Shown one piece after another: positions 45,001 through 53,097 of a stretch of DNA of 64,000 nt (position 1 is its first letter; each line of letters begins with the position of its first letter). A program made the translations under genes and the position numbers. Source of the stretch: Microscilla marina ATCC 23134 (GTDB lineage: Bacteria > Bacteroidota > Bacteroidia > Cytophagales > Microscillaceae). The stretch is from the NCBI RefSeq assembly GCF_000169175.1, contig NZ_AAWS01000033.1:1-64000 (forward strand), written 5' to 3'. Below the pieces are notes generated by a model that was not told where the DNA came from, did not search any database, and saw nothing but the letters and a program-made list of their open reading frames with translations.

Positions 45001-45591
45001 ATGCTCAATTTTATAGCTATATATGCCCGTATTTTCTTGAAATTGAATACTAAGATAATCTTCTGGTATTATCTTAAGTTGTGGTTGGGGCTTTAGGTGG
45101 TCTGTACCTGGTTTTATTCTTTGCCAGGCTTCTTCTGCTTTTATTTCGTCTTCGGTAGGAGTGTGCCATTGCTTATCGTTGGCATAAAAAACTTTGGTAT
45201 AGTCAGGTACCCAAAGATAAAATTTGTACGGTGTTTTGCCATCTGAGGGATCTTGATGGTGAACTATAAATTCATTTGTATGTTTAAATACAAGTTCTTT
45301 CGATTCGCCAGTAGGTAAATATTTTACCTGTACCTTCATTTTTTGCGGATCTATCCTTGAGAAAGCAACTTCTAGTTCTGGAATTTGATCACCATCTACA
45401 TCAATTAAAAAAGGTTTGGGATCGCCTTGAGGCTTTTTAAAAAATAGCTGAGGTTCTTTCTGAAAGCCAGTACCTGGCTCAAATACAGTTTCTTCAAAAT
45501 TAGTACCCTCTTCAAAAAAATCATTCTCATCGTTTAGTAAAGTAGTATCCTTTTTTAGCTTAGTATTAGCAGAGGTGTGTTGGTGTTCCAT
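42025..45591 (-). CDS. Very large cargo-like protein with hydrophobic segment, N-terminal part of a split gene
   Basis: The frame encodes 1188 aa. It opens with MEHQHTSANT and a polar, acidic leader; no signal peptide is present. Residues about 30-750 are mixed alpha/beta with DVDGDQIPELEVAF and HDPSDGK-like loops but no family I can name. A long hydrophobic region at about 765-845 (YIALAIFLLGLIVATGGTAG and following) could insert into a membrane. After it come GxGT- and helix-rich parts and a C-terminal coiled coil that runs into the stop at 42025. The lack of secretion signal, the membrane-active segment and the position next to an eCIS AAA+ ATPase suggest a contractile-injection cargo (inference). 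Confidence 0.65.
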   Translation of the reverse strand: MEHQHTSANTKLKKDTTLLNDENDFFEEGTNFEETVFEPGTGFQKEPQLFFKKPQGDPKPFLIDVDGDQIPELEVAFSRIDPQKMKVQVKYLPTGESKELVFKHTNEFIVHHQDPSDGKTPYKFYLWVPDYTKVFYANDKQWHTPTEDEIKAEEAWQRIKPGTDHLKPQPQLKIIPEDYLSIQFQENTGIYSYKIEHKTHHGLQASQILIPSIHEFNKFGNKTTEGTPPSRGIVRDTTDKRKNVEQTKDRSVSSYTIPIEVGKIGAAGTKADHNKHHYIMTIQKSPEDNGMAAVSMSGWAGTRLVPIPGKFTEVKRAVVTENANHLELLFKGKKYNTTLRIYQQYLMLSEKNSKGTKDEIFSLNVYVDPLPENHWDVSSDSQGYFGQKLITYKIQQINGKYLPYHNKNDQYTDEGEFHQHATKDARKKIEDQPSSSSKEEELLNIRLRETQLIGAALKGKVFKDVKNREISGDQIFMDYLDLVIAVHRMSSLMKKTGEPQDMVTLAMLKDAQNKAYRFWRTFGGFVLVGVNLPNYSKQSCHHSGAPKKEQLIFNVQRMPDYIGNRDWVRVNAVLKSFHAMLESKVLIHKRNEIRELYDKKAEADAERKARIKGTKVSSADVANAREKYEREEAQVTQSAEGNFNLDTRYQKFLQEEKPPGEVYRAKALFYPEYLNVGPGNKQPTSIDLPLYYFQKNGYWHIVSLVNKEAGKLFKATEYAVQDGETHPPDEMFATLDRDDHLPKGLLYYETHDGHSSQIAITSHTPWWKYMGYIALAIFLLGLIVATGGTAGIATASLAGELFFAAGVIGAAGAIGSMVDEYQRGSTTVKSFAVNLLDIVGAFIGAVKMLRGASMIKAANRAKAGVNPGFLSKIGIKQLGGRYRYLMLEKIDLGVDATMVLIGTTDGFAQIVSILEGPGTLSEKMTDVAAILPFIAMQGGIFVGTVRGRLKTIDDVQKGKIIEGLNLKSAKKTNGSDVKSVQDLDPNEFPAMTKLKTGESIFSKETIEHVMGLVRRPQDFEPIARAVEKMDQSRLKALCARFSEKNVLYALYYFDGDFYKAHRHLLKNKSLFNDQGYNVYMNMKVYEDLNGQMKGATLRQRRAMATKTMRAKTKYTRLKNAHKKAVKDQSNESKHWTEAQEKLAKLKAAQAETQKKLDGLPEKIKNTEKTLASNEAEAESFGKLTEAKP

Positions 45592-46111
45592 TTTTACTTG
45601 AGTGTAATTTGCTTAAGTTTTATAATGTAGGCCAGTGAACAATTATTCAGCGTACTATAAGTGTTTATTGATCAATTACTAGTTTTTGTTTAAAGGAAGC
45701 AATCACATAACTTTTGTGCGTAAGCAAAGCATAGGATAAAACCTCCCTCTTTTTTTCTTATCGATAGAGTATCAGCAGGTTGGGTGTGGGTACGAAGGTG
45801 AGCAAAGGTGTTAAGAGGCATTGTGTCACACCTGATGTGTAGCCTGAGCAGAACACGATGCTTTCAACATCTTGATTATGCAAAAATAACTATTTGAATA
45901 GTGAAAGTTTACCAAATGGGAGTTTAGATATCTGCTGATTATCAGTAATTTACACTGGGGTTTTACCAATAAAGTTGGCAAATAATATTTGGTTTTTATT
46001 TTGGCAGTGGTATTCTCACTTGCCATAATTGAGAGGGTAGGAGTTTTGAGTAAATGCATGTGCAGTAAAATTTAGTCTTTATTGCACAAAAATAGGGGTT
46101 ACTGGCGCTTT
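45592..46111. other. Gene-free stretch
   Basis: This part of the 892-bp gap upstream of the split gene has no convincing ORF. A minus-strand open frame at 45826-46059 has no protein-like character. It presumably holds the promoter of the large gene. Confidence 0.45.
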
Positions 46112-46237
46112 CTATTTGCCTAGTTTATGAAGGGAAAGTTTTTGAGTATGAAGCATTGATTTGGGTTTATAAGCTGCAATCACCCGATGTTTGGTATTGG
46201 TCTGACCCGTGTTGGCTTTTTTGTGTTGGTGCTCCAT
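46112..46237 (-). CDS. 41-aa ORF sharing the MEHQH N-terminus of the large cargo-like protein
   Basis: The ORF begins MEHQHKKANTGQTNTKHRV and ends after 41 codons. Eight of its first ten residues equal those of the 1188-aa protein (MEHQHTSANT), whose gene starts 520 bp downstream on the same strand. The remainder is basic and unstructured. It may be a remnant of another large gene with the same N-terminal tag, or a short peptide in its own right. Confidence 0.4.
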   Translation of the reverse strand: MEHQHKKANTGQTNTKHRVIAAYKPKSMLHTQKLSLHKLGK

Positions 46238-46483
46238 TGCTGTAAATATGAAGTAGTTCGTAAAAACTTAAAAAGCAGAGTGTTGATCAATTATTTGAAA
46301 CATAATGATGCATACATATAATGAATTTCTAGGGTGAGAGAAAATTTTCGAATATGATTTTTAAGAGTGGGAACATGTAAGTGTAAGTTTGGGCTATCAA
46401 CATTAATTGATGCACCTAAACTCTCCGCCAAACGTATCTTTGAATACTTGTGTTATCTCTGTTGAATTAACTACTTGTGTCTA
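46238..46483. other. Intergenic region between divergent genes
   Basis: No ORF is present. A TATCTTTG promoter element lies at 46435-46442 and should drive the methyltransferase gene. Confidence 0.45.
46435..46442 (+). promoter_or_regulatory. -7 promoter element (TATCTTTG)
   Basis: TATCTTTG matches TAnnTTTG, 42 bp before the ATG of the lipoprotein-type methyltransferase. Confidence 0.5.
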
Positions 46484-47155
46484 ATGAAAGCTTATACGTT
46501 GGCTTTGTGTACCTGTATGGGGTGGTTTACTGCCTGTTCGCCCAAAACCAAGCCTTATAAATGTGGAGCAGTATTGAGCCAAAAACAAATCAAGAAATCG
46601 TTTGCCCCACTGGTAAAAATACTTGGCTTAAAGCCTGGTACTACCTTCGCCGACATTGGCGCATCGGGTGGGGCTTATTCGGTGATGATTTCTACCCTTA
46701 CCAAAGGCGTAACTTATTATATTCAAGACATTGACACTACTTGCCTCAATCGGCAAGAACTAGACAAGGTTTTGGCGTATTATAGCCAACAAAGCGGAGT
46801 GTCTTTGCCCAAACAAAATACTTACCACCTCACCATAGGCGGATTGCGGCAAACTAATTTGCCCACCCAAACTTTTGATGTGATATATACCAATGCTACC
46901 TTCCATGCCTTTAGGTACAAAAAAGAAATGATAGCTGATATTTACCAAAAGCTCAAACCAGGGGGGTATTTATTTATTCGTGATGGTTTGGCAACATCTG
47001 ACTCACCTCAAAACTGTCCTGACAAAAATTGCAATGCCCCCTTTGTACAGGAAAAAGACCTGCTAACCATTGTGCAAAGTTGTCGTTTTAGGTTAATCGA
47101 AAAAAACAAAAACTTTAGTGGGTATCCTATTTTTAAGTTTCAAAAAGATGGATAA
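46484..47155 (+). CDS. SAM-dependent methyltransferase with lipoprotein signal
   Basis: The protein has 223 aa from ATG 46484. Residues 1-19 (MKAYTLALCTCMGWFTACS) look like a lipoprotein signal with a lipobox Cys. A class I methyltransferase domain follows: motif I is FADIGASGGAYSVMIS, motif II ends in YIQDID, and the post-motif LKPGGYLFIRDG is typical. Class I methyltransferases need cytoplasmic SAM, so an exported copy is puzzling; it may be a non-catalytic relative, or SAM may be supplied in another way. It is monocistronic, with no partner gene. Confidence 0.8.
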   Translation: MKAYTLALCTCMGWFTACSPKTKPYKCGAVLSQKQIKKSFAPLVKILGLKPGTTFADIGASGGAYSVMISTLTKGVTYYIQDIDTTCLNRQELDKVLAYYSQQSGVSLPKQNTYHLTIGGLRQTNLPTQTFDVIYTNATFHAFRYKKEMIADIYQKLKPGGYLFIRDGLATSDSPQNCPDKNCNAPFVQEKDLLTIVQSCRFRLIEKNKNFSGYPIFKFQKDG

Positions 47156-47210
47156 GTGATCTTTCATAAATAATTTGAGCCATTAAAGTGTATCTATTGC
47201 CCTCATTCTT

Positions 47211-47257
47211 CTCAAAAAAAAAGCTCCATAGCTTTGGCTATGCACCGTTTTTTTTGA
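47211..47257. repeat. Dispersed hairpin, copy 2
   Basis: TCAAAAAAAAAGC...CATAGC-TTTG-GCTATG...GTTTTTTTTGA is a long hairpin with the same AGCTTTGGCTATGC apex as 36691-36726. It may double as a terminator for the methyltransferase gene. Confidence 0.5.
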
Positions 47258-47441
47258 ATCGTCTGAGAACAATATATTTTCTTGAATTGGCACATCTTAT
47301 TTTTTCCAGATCACTAAGTGTAGTATACAGCAAGTGGAGGGTCAGTAAAAAGTACCCAACACTCCATATCATAATTGAGCCAACATCGGTGTATGTTGGT
47401 CGACTTGCTACGATACTATGCAAGTTTTAAAGGGATATTCC

Positions 47442-49637
47442 TTATTCGTCTATATCTTGCTGGCGTTTATTAAAAGTTTCGGTAAGTTTCCAATAAATGA
47501 TAGGAATATCAATGGCGTGATCCAGCGGTAACACATATACATCGCTATCCTCCGGAAAGTATACCTTGTAGTCTTGATCAACTGGAGCAAAAAACGCCTC
47601 AGCACCAAAAAAATCTTCGCATACATAAGTTTTACTCTCCGAGTCTACCATTGCTTTACCGCTTTTTACGATATACAATGCCTTGTTTTGACGCAAGTCA
47701 AATTGGTCTCCTTTTTTGTAAGATTGTTTGCTCATCAATTGGGCAGTTTTGATGTATACCGGCAACGAAATATTATCGCCAAACAACCAGGTACGCTCCA
47801 GATAATGTACCAAAGACTCTACCTCGTCTAGCTTTTGCACCATGTTGTTGCGGCGCACAAAATCTTTGTAAAGGGTGGTGGGTATTTGCACTGTCTGTAC
47901 ATAACAAGAGGTAATACAAGTAGCTTTGGCCGCTATTTCGCGGTCATCGATGTAGTAGCCAATAAGCGACCCTGCCGACAATGAATTACGGATACCCATC
48001 TCAAAAATAAGCTCGACAAACCCCGTGAGCAGTAAATAAATATATTCGGGCTGCTTGCCCTTGCGAAACAGGGTAGTACCTGCATTGATCGTAATAAAAG
48101 GACAGTTGACCAATATAGCAAGTTCGTAATCGGGGGTGTTAGGAAAGTAAAACTTGAGGTAATCATAAGCAAACTTGGTCAGCACATTTTGGTTGGTAGG
48201 AGTGAGCAAGTCAACACTGCCAAAGGGTGCCACCGAACCCACCTCTTTTTGGGTATCGGTCAGGGGTTGGTCAGTATGAGCCAGCACAATCTTGTCCGAC
48301 ATATCGTCTATAAAGTCGTGGGCTTCACCGTGTACATGGCCGCCCCCAATGTCAACTTTTTTGAGGTTAGTACGCGCAAAATAAGCATCTTTTATTTTCT
48401 GGTAGAGTTGGTAAGAAGCATCATTGCTTAAACGATCATCGAACATCGAATCGAGTTTTTTCAACGATGAAATGTCCGCCAAATGCGCATAAGTACGGTA
48501 GGTGTTGTCCCAAAAAGTACGGAAATAAAATACATTGGTTTCTATAGGGTGCAGCGACAGCATCGGCTTTACCTCCAACCCATTGATGTTGTTCCATTCG
48601 TCAAGGGCAAGGTCTTGCACATCAAAATAGTGATTAAAACTTTCTTCGGGAATAGACATCAACGCACTGAGTTTTTTGGCAACTGATGCCCTTACCAGTG
48701 GTGACGCAAAGTACTTGATGCGGTGGTCAGACTTCAAAAAAGCGGTTAAACCAGCAAAGTGATCGTCGTGGGCATGGGTATTAAAAATACCTTCTATTTC
48801 GTTGATACTAATGCCCAGTGCATTGAGGCTGGTCATGAGGTCAGGGCCTGCATCGATCAGGTAAATTTTACCCTGAAACATTACCACACTTGCCATACAA
48901 GGTCGGTTTACATCCCAGGCGTTTCCTTCTCCGGTGTGCAACACAGCAAAGTACTCGCGCTTGATGTTATGATAGCCCAGGTAATAAGGTGCTTCGTATT
49001 CTTCGGTGGGTTTCAGGTTCAGGTTTACACTTACACTATTGTCTTGGTAGCTAAACTCGTACTTGTTAAAACCTTTGCGCTCCACATATACGCCATTCCG
49101 AATCTCTACTTTGCCTTTATTCAGCGAAAGCTGGTCTACGAGTTGGTCGGGGGTGGTTATTTTGCCAAAAGCAAACTTAAGCTTAAAGCGCATAATTTCT
49201 TCGGCCATTTCGTCTGACATACCCGTGGCCATTATTTCGTCTTTGGTAATGAGCCCGTAATTGCCCCGGTGAATATAGGCAAGTTGCGCCACCAACTGTT
49301 CGTCGATTCCCATCATTAGTGGCTTTAGCCCGGTATTGTTGGGGTGTTTGGGAATGTGCATGCCCTGTGAGTAAAGCATCTGCAGAATAGGAAACTCGGC
49401 AAGATTAGAGAAGCCTCCGTTTTGGAGCAGTGCATCGGACAATAAAATAGCATTGGGCCCTGTCTCAAACTCAAGGTCGTCTTTTTCTACTTTGGCAATC
49501 AGCCCTCGTTTTTTAAGATGCTTTACACTATCTGCCGGACAGCCACACAAAATGTATAGGCGGACTTCTGGAACCTGAACCCAATAAATGCCGGTAGCTA
49601 CTTTTATCTTCTCTATTTTCTTTGGTGCAATTATCAT
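47442..49637 (-). CDS. Metallo-beta-lactamase fold protein with cyclic-nucleotide-binding domains
   Basis: The protein has 731 aa. Residues 1-220 are an unassigned N-terminal region. An MBL-fold domain follows, with the metal motif THAHDDH at about 286-292, a second His region HVHGEAHDF and ADISSLKKLD. The C-terminal part has two cNMP-binding (CNB)-like domains: ITINAGTTLFRKGKQPEYIY with a phosphate-cassette-like region after about 545, and a shorter SKQSYKKGDQFDLRQNKALY after about 660. A cyclic-nucleotide-regulated hydrolase is likely, possibly a class II-type phosphodiesterase or an RNA/lipid hydrolase. It lies just downstream of two adenylate cyclases, consistent with control by cAMP (inference). 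Confidence 0.82.
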   Translation of the reverse strand: MIIAPKKIEKIKVATGIYWVQVPEVRLYILCGCPADSVKHLKKRGLIAKVEKDDLEFETGPNAILLSDALLQNGGFSNLAEFPILQMLYSQGMHIPKHPNNTGLKPLMMGIDEQLVAQLAYIHRGNYGLITKDEIMATGMSDEMAEEIMRFKLKFAFGKITTPDQLVDQLSLNKGKVEIRNGVYVERKGFNKYEFSYQDNSVSVNLNLKPTEEYEAPYYLGYHNIKREYFAVLHTGEGNAWDVNRPCMASVVMFQGKIYLIDAGPDLMTSLNALGISINEIEGIFNTHAHDDHFAGLTAFLKSDHRIKYFASPLVRASVAKKLSALMSIPEESFNHYFDVQDLALDEWNNINGLEVKPMLSLHPIETNVFYFRTFWDNTYRTYAHLADISSLKKLDSMFDDRLSNDASYQLYQKIKDAYFARTNLKKVDIGGGHVHGEAHDFIDDMSDKIVLAHTDQPLTDTQKEVGSVAPFGSVDLLTPTNQNVLTKFAYDYLKFYFPNTPDYELAILVNCPFITINAGTTLFRKGKQPEYIYLLLTGFVELIFEMGIRNSLSAGSLIGYYIDDREIAAKATCITSCYVQTVQIPTTLYKDFVRRNNMVQKLDEVESLVHYLERTWLFGDNISLPVYIKTAQLMSKQSYKKGDQFDLRQNKALYIVKSGKAMVDSESKTYVCEDFFGAEAFFAPVDQDYKVYFPEDSDVYVLPLDHAIDIPIIYWKLTETFNKRQQDIDE

Positions 49638-49700
49638 CTTTTTAAGTCTTCGTTAAGGGTCTGATTGCCAAATATGTTTGATGAAGTGAGGTCAGCTTCT

Positions 49701-49708
49701 CAAATCTA
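49701..49708 (-). promoter_or_regulatory. -7 promoter element of the MBL-CNB gene
   Basis: The minus strand reads TAGATTTG, matching TAnnTTTG, about 64 bp before the ATG at 49637. The gene may therefore be transcribed separately from the cyclases. Confidence 0.45.
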
Positions 49709-49774
49709 AAAAAGTATGCAAGTATTTGGCTAAATTTAAATGATTATACTGTTTGGTCAAAATAAAACATAAAA

Positions 49775-51463
49775 TTATGCGTCTATCAAACCGTGTTCAG
49801 CCATTTTCTCTCTGAACAACTCATTTGGCTTGATCCCTTCATAACTTTCTGACAGTTCGGGTATGATACCTTTGACAAGGTACATATCTATTTCTCCTTT
49901 GCCTTTTGCCTGCACTCTGCCATGATACTCACACTCAAAGAAATCTTTTACCAGCTCATAAGTGACCTGAGATACACTAATTTCGTTTACCACCCCATTG
50001 CTTTCCATTCGGCTTGCCGTGTTTACGGTGTCGCCCCATACATCATAGGCAAATTTTTTGGTACCAATCACCCCTGCTATCAAAGGCCCAGTGTTGATAC
50101 CCAGGCGCAGCTCCCAAACTTGTTCACCCCTTAAGAGTTTCTCGGTACGGAAGTCGGCCATAAACTTTCTAATGCTTAACGCTGCCAAAGTAGCATCTAC
50201 AGCATTGCTTTTGTTCTCGTTAGGTATGCCGCCTACACACATGTAGGCATCACCTATAGTTTTTATTTTTTCTAGATTATATTCTTCAATAATTTGGTCA
50301 AAAGCAGCAAAACAAGTATCCAGATTTTTTACAATTTCTGCTGGATCGGTAAACGAAGCAATTTTGGTAAATCCTTTAAAGTCGGTAAACATAACGGTGG
50401 CCATGTCATAATTGCGTACCTGTGACTTTCCGTTTATTTTGAGTTCTTCGGCTACATCACTGGGCAAAATATTGAGCAATAGCTTGTCCGACTTGTCTTT
50501 TTCTATATTAATCTCTTCGTTGGCTAGTTTCAACTGTTCACTTTGCTCCATGATTTCTTCGCTTCGGTGCTTAATTTCAGCGTTCATGCGTTCTATTTTT
50601 ATATTTTGCTCTGCAAGATCATTTCGTTTTTTGCGCAGCAAAAAGAACCCATACACCATAAAAGCCGCAAATACCAAAATAAGCACCAAGCCAATAACGG
50701 CTGCCCATAAGCGTTGATCTGCGGCTTTTTTTTGCGAATCTCTAAAGCGCAGCATATAGTCATACTTTAGCGATTTGCCCTTGAGCTTATCATCGTCAAT
50801 ACTGCTCCTTATTTCGTGCGATCTTTCATAACTATTCAAAATCTCCTGATTATCACCTCCTTTCCAGGCTTTAATATCGCCCACGGTTTCATACATATCC
50901 GAAAACTTGACCAACCAGGGGTCACTCAATTTGTTTTGTTGAAAAAATACCTCCAGAATTTGAATGGCTTTTTGAGCGGTTTCCAACGATTTGTCGTAAT
51001 AGTCGGTATTGAGGTAATTAAAATTGTAATAAAACCTGGCAAGTTTAATAAGCACATCTGCCTGACTGATAGAGTCTTGGCGTTCTTTAAATATTTGGAG
51101 TGCTTTGGTATAGTTATCTACTGCTTTAGCATAATCGCCCCCTTTGGCATTTTCGTGTATTTGCCCCATAAAGGTGTATACCCTCGACAAAGTTTTAGGG
51201 TCGTTGAGTCTTTTGGCAATGCTAATGCCCAATTTGGCGTGATAAAGCGCCGCATTGTTATAGGCTACTACTTGCCCCGGAGTACCATCCAGTTTTACCA
51301 AAGTCAAGGCGTAGTCCATGCGTAGAATAGCCTTGGCGGTATCGTTGCGTGTGGTAAACAATGCTTGACGTACACTGTCCAGGTGAATTTTTTGTGCATA
51401 ACTGTGTTGTGCTATCAGGCACAACAACACAATAGTCAGTATCTTTCCTTGTTTCTCCCTCAT
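49775..51463 (-). CDS. Adenylate cyclase with TPR and membrane anchor
   Basis: The protein has 562 aa from ATG 51463. It begins with a signal peptide (to about HSYAQ) and an extracytoplasmic TPR-like helical region (30-240). One membrane helix follows (WAAVIGLVLILVFAAFMVYG), then a coiled-coil linker and a class III cyclase domain. The metal Asp residues are in VMFTDFKGFT (about 360) and TIGDAYMCVGG (about 404); the adenine-specifying Lys is in LEKIKTIGD and the partner Asp in AYDVWGDTVNTASRM. These residues predict adenylate rather than guanylate cyclase. It should make cAMP in response to a periplasmic or envelope signal. Confidence 0.92.
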   Translation of the reverse strand: MREKQGKILTIVLLCLIAQHSYAQKIHLDSVRQALFTTRNDTAKAILRMDYALTLVKLDGTPGQVVAYNNAALYHAKLGISIAKRLNDPKTLSRVYTFMGQIHENAKGGDYAKAVDNYTKALQIFKERQDSISQADVLIKLARFYYNFNYLNTDYYDKSLETAQKAIQILEVFFQQNKLSDPWLVKFSDMYETVGDIKAWKGGDNQEILNSYERSHEIRSSIDDDKLKGKSLKYDYMLRFRDSQKKAADQRLWAAVIGLVLILVFAAFMVYGFFLLRKKRNDLAEQNIKIERMNAEIKHRSEEIMEQSEQLKLANEEINIEKDKSDKLLLNILPSDVAEELKINGKSQVRNYDMATVMFTDFKGFTKIASFTDPAEIVKNLDTCFAAFDQIIEEYNLEKIKTIGDAYMCVGGIPNENKSNAVDATLAALSIRKFMADFRTEKLLRGEQVWELRLGINTGPLIAGVIGTKKFAYDVWGDTVNTASRMESNGVVNEISVSQVTYELVKDFFECEYHGRVQAKGKGEIDMYLVKGIIPELSESYEGIKPNELFREKMAEHGLIDA

Positions 51464-51566
51464 TAAGCTTCTCTTTGAGCTGTTTTGCAATCTGTTTGAA
51501 TAATGTATTTTTTGGTGTAATTACCTGACAAATGCCAGGTATTAAAAATGCGCAATTCTTTTGCCA

Positions 51567-52793
51567 CTATTGGCGTTTGCCTGCCCTTATCTCTTTTACA
51601 GTTTCTATAAATTCAGCAGAAGGCTTCACGCCCTCCTGGTCACTGGCAAATTCGGGTTTGATACGATTTACAAAATACATGTCTACCTCACCTTTGCCTT
51701 TTACATTTACTTTGCCCCGGTATTCACACTCAAAATAGTCTTTGACTAGTTGGTGGGTTACCCCCGAAATATTTACTTTGTTTACTTCTCCATTGCTTTC
51801 CATACGGCTGGCTGTATTTACTGTATCACCCCATACGTCGTAGGCAAACTTATTTTTGCCAATGACTCCTGCCACCAGCGGCCCTGTGTTGATGCCTAGC
51901 CTTAGCTCCCAGCACAAATCATTGGAGCTACGACGTGCTTCTTTGTGCTGGCGCATAAAGTTTTGCATTTCCAGGGCAGCGCACACCATTTCTAGAGAGT
52001 TACTGGTATTGGGTTGGGGTATGCCCCCGGCTGCCATATAAGCGTCGCCTATAGTTTTTATTTTTTCAAGCTCATACTTTTCCATGATCTCGTCAAAGGC
52101 AGTAAAATAATACTCAAGGTGTTTGACTACATCGGCTGCCGACATTTTTTCGGCCGCTGTGGTAAATCCTTTGATGTCAGCAAATAATACCGATACCGTG
52201 TTGTAGTTGCGTGCCTCAGAGCGTCCACTTGCTTTTAATTCTTCGGCAATATCTTCGGGCAAAATATTGAGAAGCAGTTCATCTGATTTGGCTTTTTCCT
52301 GCTTAATTTGTTCTTTTTTTCTTTGGATCAACCGGTTACTTTCGGCGAGTTTTTCTTCAAAGTAGTTTTGCCTGCGTGACCGCTTGATGAGTACTTGTAA
52401 AATGCCTCGTAAAATCTCTATTTGCCCCAGCATTACTTCATAAAATGTCCTTTGCTCCAGCTTGAGTAAACGGGTTTTTACTACCCCCGAAACCGACGCT
52501 GAGCGTGCTTCAGTGTCTAACATAGAGTATTCGCCAAAAACCTGTCCTTTGCGCAATACCGCAAACACATAAGTTTTGTCATGCACTTTTACGGCGCCAT
52601 CGGCAATGATATACATAGCTTCGCCCTGATCACCTTTATGAAAAACAGCTTGTTCTGCTTTTAAAATACCTTCTTTGAGCTTAGAGGCTATATTTGCCAG
52701 GATTTTTTCGTTGGTAGTAGAAAAAATATCCACATTTTTGAGAATTTCTATGCGTTCCTCTAAACTAACTCTGGGCTTTGATACTGTATGCAT
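51567..52793 (-). CDS. Adenylate cyclase with N-terminal cNMP-binding domain
   Basis: The protein has 408 aa, soluble. Residues about 10-135 form a CNB domain with VFHKGDQGEAMYIIADGAVK and the phosphate-binding cassette FGEYSMLDTEARSASVSG. A coiled-coil linker (to about 190) precedes a class III cyclase domain: VLFADIKGFT (metal Asp near 205), LEKIKTIGDAYMAAGG (Lys near 243, metal Asp near 249) and AYDVWGDTVNTASRM. The residue set again indicates adenylate cyclase. A CNB domain fused to a cyclase suggests product feedback. It lies upstream of the TPR-cyclase gene on the same strand, 103 nt away. Confidence 0.92.
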   Translation of the reverse strand: MHTVSKPRVSLEERIEILKNVDIFSTTNEKILANIASKLKEGILKAEQAVFHKGDQGEAMYIIADGAVKVHDKTYVFAVLRKGQVFGEYSMLDTEARSASVSGVVKTRLLKLEQRTFYEVMLGQIEILRGILQVLIKRSRRQNYFEEKLAESNRLIQRKKEQIKQEKAKSDELLLNILPEDIAEELKASGRSEARNYNTVSVLFADIKGFTTAAEKMSAADVVKHLEYYFTAFDEIMEKYELEKIKTIGDAYMAAGGIPQPNTSNSLEMVCAALEMQNFMRQHKEARRSSNDLCWELRLGINTGPLVAGVIGKNKFAYDVWGDTVNTASRMESNGEVNKVNISGVTHQLVKDYFECEYRGKVNVKGKGEVDMYFVNRIKPEFASDQEGVKPSAEFIETVKEIRAGKRQ

Positions 52794-53097
52794 GATAAGT
52801 GTTTAGAATGTGAGGTAATCATGCCAATCATAAAACTTGTTCGTGAAGTTTTAGCTGCAAATGATTACTATGGTCTTTTAAAATTAAGAACATCCCAATA
52901 TAATTCAAATATATTGCCTACTTGTCTTTCTCTTGAGCTTTTTCTTGTAGGTGCGCCTGGGCTGAATGATTCTGTAAATGTATGGTACAATGGTTTGCAA
53001 AGCGTCAACCATCAAACCAAATAATCCCTTTAGACTACAATCTTATCATTTATAAAAGCTTAGTCGTATATTGCACCCCAGAACCATTATTGATTAT
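52794..53097. other. Gene-free stretch
   Basis: These 304 bases lie between the divergent cyclase and upp genes. A plus-strand open frame (52788-53024) has no motif and starts inside the cyclase; nothing else was seen. Confidence 0.45.

Noticed and set aside
45826-46059. 77-aa minus-strand open frame
   Set aside because: No recognisable domain, signal or start context; the composition is that of random AT-rich DNA.
52788-53024. 78-aa plus-strand frame beginning inside the cyclase gene
   Set aside because: It overlaps the start of a certain gene on the other strand and shows no protein-like pattern.
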